Position numbers and translations under genes: made by a program
Shown: positions 58,685 through 64,000 of the stretch, piece after piece
How the letters are laid out: each line of letters starts with the position of its first letter
How positions within the stretch are numbered: the first letter of the stretch is position 1
Notes under the pieces: model-generated
Databases searched by the model: none
What the model saw: the letters and a program-made list of their open reading frames with translations, nothing else
Told to the model about the DNA's origin: nothing
Source: Spirosoma terrae
GTDB lineage: Bacteria > Bacteroidota > Bacteroidia > Cytophagales > Spirosomataceae
Length of the DNA: 64,000 nucleotides
Assembly (NCBI RefSeq): GCF_010435915.1
Contig: NZ_JAAFZH010000021.1
Span: 1 to 64,000 of the forward strand
Direction of reading: 5' to 3'

Positions 58685-61600
58685 TTAGAATTGCAGATTC
58701 GCGCCTACGGTGAATGTACGTGGGTTTGGATAGTGACCAGCGTCTACATTCATCAGTTTAATACTGTTATTGAAAGCACCAATTTCAGGATCATAGCCCG
58801 AGTAGTTCGTGAATGTTTTCAGGTTCTGAATAGAGCCATATACCCGCAGATTGGCGATCTTGACTTTATTCAGCAGCGTTTTCGGCAGTCGATACCCCAA
58901 CGTAATGTTCTGGATACGGGCGTACGAAGCATCCTCTACGTAGCGATCCGACATAGCCGTGTTATTCTTGTTCGTATTCGTGAACCGGGGCAACGAACCA
59001 TTCGTATTCGTTTCGGTGTATCGATCGTTGACCGTCTTCATCTGGTTGGTATACGCATTATTCAGACCTTCCAGCTGCCAGCGCAGGAAGTTGAACGCCT
59101 TGGCGCCCTGACTGCCTTGCAGAAACAACGAAAAATCGAAATCGCCATAGTTCAGCGTATTGGTAAAACCCCAGGTAAATTTCGGTAACGGGCTGCCAAT
59201 ATACGTCAGATCCTGCGCATCAATTTTCCCGTCACCGTTGATGTCTTTGTAGCGAATATCGCCCAGCCAGGTTTCGGTCTGACTAACTTTGTAGCCAAAC
59301 TGAGGAAGGCTCGCATCGAGCTCAGCCTGCGTACGGAATAATCCATCCGTTACTAACCCCCAGAACGAGCCCACTGGCCGACCCGGCGTGGTGTGCGTAA
59401 TCAGGTAGTTATTATAGTATACCTTTCCATCGAGTGCCGACGCTGCACTGGCGGCCCGATCGTATTTGTTGGTAAACTGGGTAAAGACGACGTTGGTCTT
59501 CCAGCTGAAATTATCCTTTTTGATATTCGTCGTAGTCAGTCCGATGTCAACCCCTGTGTTGGTCATCTGACCGGCGTTGCCCAGGGGAGCTTTCAGGTCG
59601 TCCCACTGATCGCCCACGCCAATCAGGTTTGGTCCAGTGAGGAAGATGATCATATCAGACGTTACTTTTTTGTAGACATCGATGGTAGCATCGATCCGGC
59701 CGTTAAGGAATCCTAAATCGACCCCGGCATTGGCTGTTTTTACCGACTCCCATTTCAGGTTCGGGTTGGGAATACCGTTGATCATGTTAGACGACCCGAA
59801 ACCAACCGGCCCGGAGAAGAACTGAACGGCTCCCACATAAGCCGGGTTAGGCGCTCCGCTCGGGAAGTTCTGATTACCCACAATACCATAGCCCATCCGT
59901 AGTTTCGCATAGCTCAATACGTTGGCAATGCTACCCTTCATAAATTTCTCGTTCGATACGGTCCAACCCACCGACACGCCGGGGAAATAGCCCCAGCGAT
60001 TGTTTGGTCCAAAGTTCGAGGAGCCATCGGTGCGGAAACTGGCCGAAACCGAATACTTATCGTCATAGGTGTAGTTGGCACGGGCAAAGTACGATTCCAT
60101 AGCCCATTGGCCTTTACCACCGCTCAGCCCCCAGGTTGTCTGATCAGAGCTACCGGTGTTGAGATCAAAAATATTGGCCTGTAAATCGACTTTAGTTCCT
60201 GAAATCGACTGGTAATACGACGTTTGCGCCTGATGGCCCAGCGTTGCCTGAATGCTGTGTTTCTTGATGTATTTGTTGTAGTTCAGGTAGTTCGTCAGCG
60301 ACCAGTAGTAGTTGTCCGACCGCGAATCGATCAGCTTGCTCCGAAACGACGTAGACCCTACGTTACCCGCTTTCTGAAACGCTACGTTGTTGTCCATCCC
60401 GATAGCGTATGACAGTTCGTTACGTAACGACAGGTCTTTTGTGAACTGAAGCTCAGCATATAAGCTACCAAAAATGTTGGTCGAGGTTTTGGTATTGCCA
60501 CGATACTGGCTATTGCCGACCAGGTTCGCATTGTTGTACTGAACCCCACCGACGGTTTGGCCACCACCCCACGAACCATCCAGATTTTTTACCGGAATCA
60601 ACGGGCTGGTCGACGCGCCCCACCAGATCGTTCCTTCGGCCGCATCGGCCAGCGATACGTTCTGAATGCTACGCGATACGTTGGCACTCAAGCCAACCTT
60701 GGCCCAGCTTTTCAACTGATTATCGAGGCTAAAGCGGGTCGAATAGCGCTTAAAATCAGATCCGAGCAGAATCCCTTTGTTATCGAAGTAATTGAGCGAC
60801 AGGTAGTACGTTGTTTTATCGCGCCCGCCCGAAAAGCTCAACTGATGATTATTGATGGCCCCGCGCTGAAACATCGCTTCCTGCCAATCGGTACCCTCTC
60901 CCAGCAAATCAGGATTTCTGAATTCATCGGCTACCGGATTGCCGATTATCGGTAAAACCTCATTTTGATAGCGGGCAAAATCGCGTAGGTTCATCAGATC
61001 CAGCCGACGAGCCACTTCCGATACGCCCGTATACATCTCGTAATTGATCTTGCCTTCGCCCTGCTTCCCTTTTTTAGTCGTGATCAGAATAACGCCGTTA
61101 GCGGCCTGAGAACCGTAAATGGCCTGCGCTGACGCATCTTTCAGTACGTCGATGGATTCAATATCATTGGGGTTCAGCATAGCCATTACGCTATTACCGG
61201 TCTGACCATCGCTGCCTCCCAAACCTGCGTATCCCTGGCTGTTTGATGTATTACCACCCACAAACGGTACGCCATCAATCACAAATAATGGATCGTTGCT
61301 GTTAATCGACGTAACGCCACGCACTTTAACCGATACACCACCGCCCGGTTGACCACCATTGCTGGTGACGGTCACCCCGGCCGCCTTGCCCTGAAGCAGT
61401 TGATCGACCCCGGCCGCCGGAATGTCTTTTAATTCAGTTGCTTTTACAGTCGTGATAGACGACGTAATGTCGGACCGTTTGGCCGTGCCGTACCCAATAA
61501 CAACTACTTCGTCCAGCGACTGATCGCCGGTTTGCAACGTAATGTTCAGCGTTGTTCGCGATCCAACCTCAACCTCCTGCGTTTTCATACCAATAAAGGA

Positions 61601-61912
61601 GAAAACCAGCACTTTAGCCCCAGCGGGCATATTGATCGAAAATCGGCCGTTTGCATCGGTCGTTGTTCCTACCGTAGTGCCCTTCACCGAAACCGTTGCA
61701 CCCGGTAGCGTATTGCCTTTTTCGTCCGACACAACGCCCGTAATAACGGCCTTTATGTCTATTGTTCCGGCGTTGGCAGAGCCCGTATTTTTAGTAGTAG
61801 CCAGGATCGGCCCTGGTTTATTAAGGGCCATTCTGGTAATGGTTCGGTCTTGAGCAGAGACAGTTAGCCAGCTACTCAGGACGAACACGCCTGAAAGCAC
61901 ATGTTTAATCAT
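58685..61912 (-). CDS. SusC/RagA-family TonB-linked outer-membrane transporter
   Basis: 1075 residues. Signal peptide about 1-20 (FVLSSWLTVSAQ). Carboxypeptidase-regulatory domain (about 52-128: GVVSDEKGNTLPGATVSVKG), then the SusC signature DEVVVIGYGTAKRSDITSS and the plug (about 140-290: LQGKAAGVTVTSNGGQPGG, DPLFVIDGVPF, ESIDVLKDASAQAIYGSQAANGVILITTKKGK). A long barrel follows and ends PNPRTFTVGANLQF. No STN domain, so no direct sigma/FecR signalling. First gene of the PUL. A -7-like TAAGTTTA lies upstream at about 61930-61937. Together with SusD and GH26 it would import mannan oligosaccharides, inferred from the enzyme. Confidence 0.96.
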   Translation of the reverse strand: MIKHVLSGVFVLSSWLTVSAQDRTITRMALNKPGPILATTKNTGSANAGTIDIKAVITGVVSDEKGNTLPGATVSVKGTTVGTTTDANGRFSINMPAGAKVLVFSFIGMKTQEVEVGSRTTLNITLQTGDQSLDEVVVIGYGTAKRSDITSSITTVKATELKDIPAAGVDQLLQGKAAGVTVTSNGGQPGGGVSVKVRGVTSINSNDPLFVIDGVPFVGGNTSNSQGYAGLGGSDGQTGNSVMAMLNPNDIESIDVLKDASAQAIYGSQAANGVILITTKKGKQGEGKINYEMYTGVSEVARRLDLMNLRDFARYQNEVLPIIGNPVADEFRNPDLLGEGTDWQEAMFQRGAINNHQLSFSGGRDKTTYYLSLNYFDNKGILLGSDFKRYSTRFSLDNQLKSWAKVGLSANVSRSIQNVSLADAAEGTIWWGASTSPLIPVKNLDGSWGGGQTVGGVQYNNANLVGNSQYRGNTKTSTNIFGSLYAELQFTKDLSLRNELSYAIGMDNNVAFQKAGNVGSTSFRSKLIDSRSDNYYWSLTNYLNYNKYIKKHSIQATLGHQAQTSYYQSISGTKVDLQANIFDLNTGSSDQTTWGLSGGKGQWAMESYFARANYTYDDKYSVSASFRTDGSSNFGPNNRWGYFPGVSVGWTVSNEKFMKGSIANVLSYAKLRMGYGIVGNQNFPSGAPNPAYVGAVQFFSGPVGFGSSNMINGIPNPNLKWESVKTANAGVDLGFLNGRIDATIDVYKKVTSDMIIFLTGPNLIGVGDQWDDLKAPLGNAGQMTNTGVDIGLTTTNIKKDNFSWKTNVVFTQFTNKYDRAASAASALDGKVYYNNYLITHTTPGRPVGSFWGLVTDGLFRTQAELDASLPQFGYKVSQTETWLGDIRYKDINGDGKIDAQDLTYIGSPLPKFTWGFTNTLNYGDFDFSLFLQGSQGAKAFNFLRWQLEGLNNAYTNQMKTVNDRYTETNTNGSLPRFTNTNKNNTAMSDRYVEDASYARIQNITLGYRLPKTLLNKVKIANLRVYGSIQNLKTFTNYSGYDPEIGAFNNSIKLMNVDAGHYPNPRTFTVGANLQF

Positions 61913-61995
61913 AAGGAGGAATTAGATGTAAACTTAGTATATAGAGGTAGTCAGTATTAACGGATGAATTGTACCTGACAGAATGAATTCGAGGG

Positions 61996-63774
61996 TTAAG
62001 TAATGGCTGACGGTTCTGGCGTTTGTTTCTGAACCGGTAGTGAAATCATGACTGATGTTCCTTTTCCGGCTTCGCTTTGCCACATAACCTGCCCGCCCAG
62101 ATACGCTATTCTTGATTTTATATTGGCGATTCCATTGCCTTTTAATGGCTCCTGATCGAAATCGGCTCCCTGGCCATCGTCGTCCACACTAATAAGCGTT
62201 TCTTCGTCGCTGGCCATGATCTGTACCGTAATTGTCTGCGCATTGGCGTGTTTAAGCGCATTATTCAACAGTTCCTGCACGACCCGGTAAATCATGACTG
62301 ATGCTTCGTCGCTTAGGGCCGGAATTTGTCCATACTGCTCTAAGAATAACTTCGTCTGATTAACCAGATTAAGCTTCTGCACCAAATCTTCCAGGGCCGG
62401 AATAAGTCCGAACGTAGACAACGCATAGGGACGTAGATCGTTGGAAATCAAGCGCGTTTCCGTACAGGCTTCGTCCAGAAACTGGTTCAGCGGTTCTTTC
62501 ACCGATAACGGCAACTGCTCCTGGTGCGCTTCCACGAATAGTTTTATTCTGGACAACTGAATGCCTAATCCATCGTGTAAATCGCGGGCAATCCGACTCC
62601 GTTCTCCCTCCTGCCCTTCAATCATGGCACGTAACGATTTCAGTTCCAGTTGCCGGATTTGCTGCTGTGCAATCACGGTCTCCTGATGCGCAATTAATTT
62701 CTGCTGACGCCGTAAATACACCAGTGCCCCAACGCCCAGAATACTGATCAGCAAGCCAACGGCCAGCATCGAATTCAGGACGTGCTGATTTCGGCTTTGT
62801 TCTTCAACCAGTTGTTTTTCAACGGCCAGCGTTTTGATCTGACTATCCAGTTCCTGCAATCGAATACTCTTCGTTTGTTCGGACGAATAGAATTCCTTCT
62901 CAAAATCAAGCGTCTTCAAAGCCGCTTCGTAGGCTTTTTTATAGTCGCCCATTCGGGAATAACTATCGGCTGTGTGCCGGGACAGCTCACGTAGCATGGA
63001 TAAGTTATTTTCAGACTCCGCCAGTTTAAAGCTTCGCTGGTAGGCTTCAATAGCCTTGTCTGGCTTGTTCCTAAACTGCTCGACCAGGCCCAGATAAAAA
63101 TGATTCAGTGCAATAAGCCAGTTGATGTTCAACTGATTGGAGATTACCAGGCTTCGATTGGCGAAGTATTCGGCCGAATCTGGTTTCTTCACTCTTGAGT
63201 ACGTATTAGCCAGCAAATTGAGTGCATACGCCTGCGAGTAAGCCTGCTTATACTGAACACTAAGGGCCTCCGTTTCACGCAATTGGGTAATTAAACCATT
63301 CGGTATTACAGCCTTGTTCTGATCGATATTGGCTAACCCCAGCCGACATTCGATCACTTTAGGCATGTTACGGGTCCGCTCAAAAAACTGCTGGGCTTTT
63401 CGAATGTATTTTTCCGCGTATTTCTGCATGAAATCATCATGCGAATAGTAATCGCCAATAACAATATGTCCGTTATAATACCCCAGCGAATCTCCAGCCA
63501 GGCTGTAGTATTTCAACCCATTGAAATAAGAATCAATCGTATACTTATTATAGCCGTATTGCTGGTGGTACAACTGCCCCAGCTTTTCGTATCCTTTGGC
63601 AGCTTCTACATACTTTTTATCCTGAACAAGCGTGCTGATTTCTCGCTTTAAACTGTCGATCGATGACGATTCGGCGACTGCCCAGGCGGTTTGGAAACAC
63701 CCAACTACGCCAAGTAAGAATAGGGTTACGCTCCATCGTTTCGGAAGTTCGACAAGCAAAGAACGATACGTCAT
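61996..63774 (-). CDS. Sensor histidine kinase (HisKA_3 type) with TPR sensor part
   Basis: 592 residues. N-terminal signal or membrane segment about 14-32, then a helical TPR-like sensor region (about 38-310: LSVIDSLKREISTLVQ-like start, YFNGLKYYSLAGDSLGYY, AIEAYQRSFKLAESENNLSML). A single membrane helix lies at about 335-355 (LNSMLAVGLLISILGVGALVYLR). The HisKA_3 dimerisation domain carries the phosphorylated H400 in RSRIARDLHDGLGIQ. The ATPase domain follows (VVQELLNNALKHANA, DDDGQGAD). This is the LiaS/NarX class. It follows the response-regulator gene by 12 bases and precedes SusC, so it may control the PUL. Confidence 0.93.
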   Translation of the reverse strand: MTYRSLLVELPKRWSVTLFLLGVVGCFQTAWAVAESSSIDSLKREISTLVQDKKYVEAAKGYEKLGQLYHQQYGYNKYTIDSYFNGLKYYSLAGDSLGYYNGHIVIGDYYSHDDFMQKYAEKYIRKAQQFFERTRNMPKVIECRLGLANIDQNKAVIPNGLITQLRETEALSVQYKQAYSQAYALNLLANTYSRVKKPDSAEYFANRSLVISNQLNINWLIALNHFYLGLVEQFRNKPDKAIEAYQRSFKLAESENNLSMLRELSRHTADSYSRMGDYKKAYEAALKTLDFEKEFYSSEQTKSIRLQELDSQIKTLAVEKQLVEEQSRNQHVLNSMLAVGLLISILGVGALVYLRRQQKLIAHQETVIAQQQIRQLELKSLRAMIEGQEGERSRIARDLHDGLGIQLSRIKLFVEAHQEQLPLSVKEPLNQFLDEACTETRLISNDLRPYALSTFGLIPALEDLVQKLNLVNQTKLFLEQYGQIPALSDEASVMIYRVVQELLNNALKHANAQTITVQIMASDEETLISVDDDGQGADFDQEPLKGNGIANIKSRIAYLGGQVMWQSEAGKGTSVMISLPVQKQTPEPSAIT

Positions 63775-63786
63775 TCGGGTAACGAA

Positions 63787-64000
63787 TTAATCAATGTATT
63801 GCATTTCCATCGCTGTCTTAATCAGCAAAGCCGTATTCGGTACGCCAAATTTCATCAGCAAACTACTCCGATGAAATTCTACGGCCTTGGCACTCACAAA
63901 CAACTGAGTAGCCATTTGCTGCGTGGTTAGTCCCTGGGCAATCAGTGTCAGCACTTCCGATTCGCGGGGCGTAAGATTTGGCTTGATACCAACTCCGGCC
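63787..64000 (-). CDS. LuxR-type response regulator, C-terminal part only (cut by window end)
   Basis: The last 70 codons of a minus-strand gene running off the window. It shows the LuxR/GerE helix-turn-helix: LTPRESEVLTLIAQGLTTQQ then FVSAKAVEFHRSSLLMKF and the end VPNTALLIKTAMEMQYID. The receiver domain lies outside. It is the expected partner of the following kinase (12-base spacing) and forms a NarL/FixJ-type two-component system with it. Confidence 0.92.
   Translation of the reverse strand, partial: AGVGIKPNLTPRESEVLTLIAQGLTTQQMATQLFVSAKAVEFHRSSLLMKFGVPNTALLIKTAMEMQYID

Noticed and set aside
58601..59188. Plus-strand open frame of 195 codons
   Set aside because: Antisense to the C-terminal part of SusC, which has all family features.

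Overview
The window looks like chromosome of a Bacteroidota member, most probably Cytophagales and Spirosoma-like. The evidence is a SusC/SusD pair, an STN-type TonB-dependent receptor with FecR and an ECF sigma factor, a type IX secretion (T9SS) sorting tail with SprB repeats, DUF4332, DUF2911, DUF2490 and DUF4965 proteins, and several promoters of the Bacteroidota form TAnnTTTG with TTG about 20 bases upstream. Shine-Dalgarno sequences are essentially absent. The genus is inferred from gene content, not from a marker gene. No insertion sequence, phage, CRISPR array or rRNA was seen.

Layout. 1-1.6 kb: a lone secreted beta-sandwich protein, then three minus-strand tRNAs (Ser, Pro, Arg as transcribed) with their own promoter and terminator. 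1.7-8.2 kb: plus-strand housekeeping genes: BatB/BatC-like proteins, thiolase, purC, a STAS protein overlapping ribonuclease Z, and the diadenylate cyclase cdaA. 8.2-15.6 kb: mixed small genes, an HtrA-like protease, an outer-membrane protein, hemW, and PhzF, HAD and YciI family enzymes. 15.8-24.8 kb: large exported proteins (S9 peptidase, a six-SprB-repeat T9SS protein, an SGNH esterase with DUF11 repeats). 24.8-28.0 kb: an Anbu proteasome-like peptidase with a transglutaminase-like partner, then glmM. 28.3-29.9 kb: a small membrane protein, an Imm-5-like protein and a YtxH protein. 30.2-34.4 kb: a Tat-exported molybdenum hydroxylase with its 2Fe-2S subunit, a DUF2490 barrel and a diheme cytochrome. 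34.5-40.2 kb: DUF2911, a GtaA-like glutaminase, and the SO2929/SO2930-type beta-helix and diheme cytochrome pair. 40.3-47 kb: an ECF sigma, FecR, TonB receptor and PafA-like phosphatase cluster. 47.9-54.2 kb: a 1749-residue modular surface protein and a short paralogue of its N-terminus. 54.2-64 kb: a mannan-type polysaccharide utilization locus (SusC, SusD, glycan-binding lipoprotein, GH26 mannanase) preceded by a LuxR-type response regulator (cut by the window end) and a histidine kinase.

How they work together. The right half is mostly cell-surface capture and degradation with its regulators. In the PUL, GH26 would cut mannan, the SusD and IPT lipoproteins would bind fragments, and SusC would import them, with the adjacent two-component system a plausible sensor. 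The sigma/FecR/receptor cluster is a classic trans-envelope signalling unit with a phosphatase as probable cargo-releasing enzyme. The hydroxylase cluster reads as a periplasmic oxidation module passing electrons to cytochrome c.

A structural theme not explained by gene content is a set of very long, perfect or near-perfect palindromes between genes (58, 52 and 70 bp with central spacers of 0-2 bases). In the terminator-like ones the symmetry runs past the A/T tracts, further than a terminator needs.
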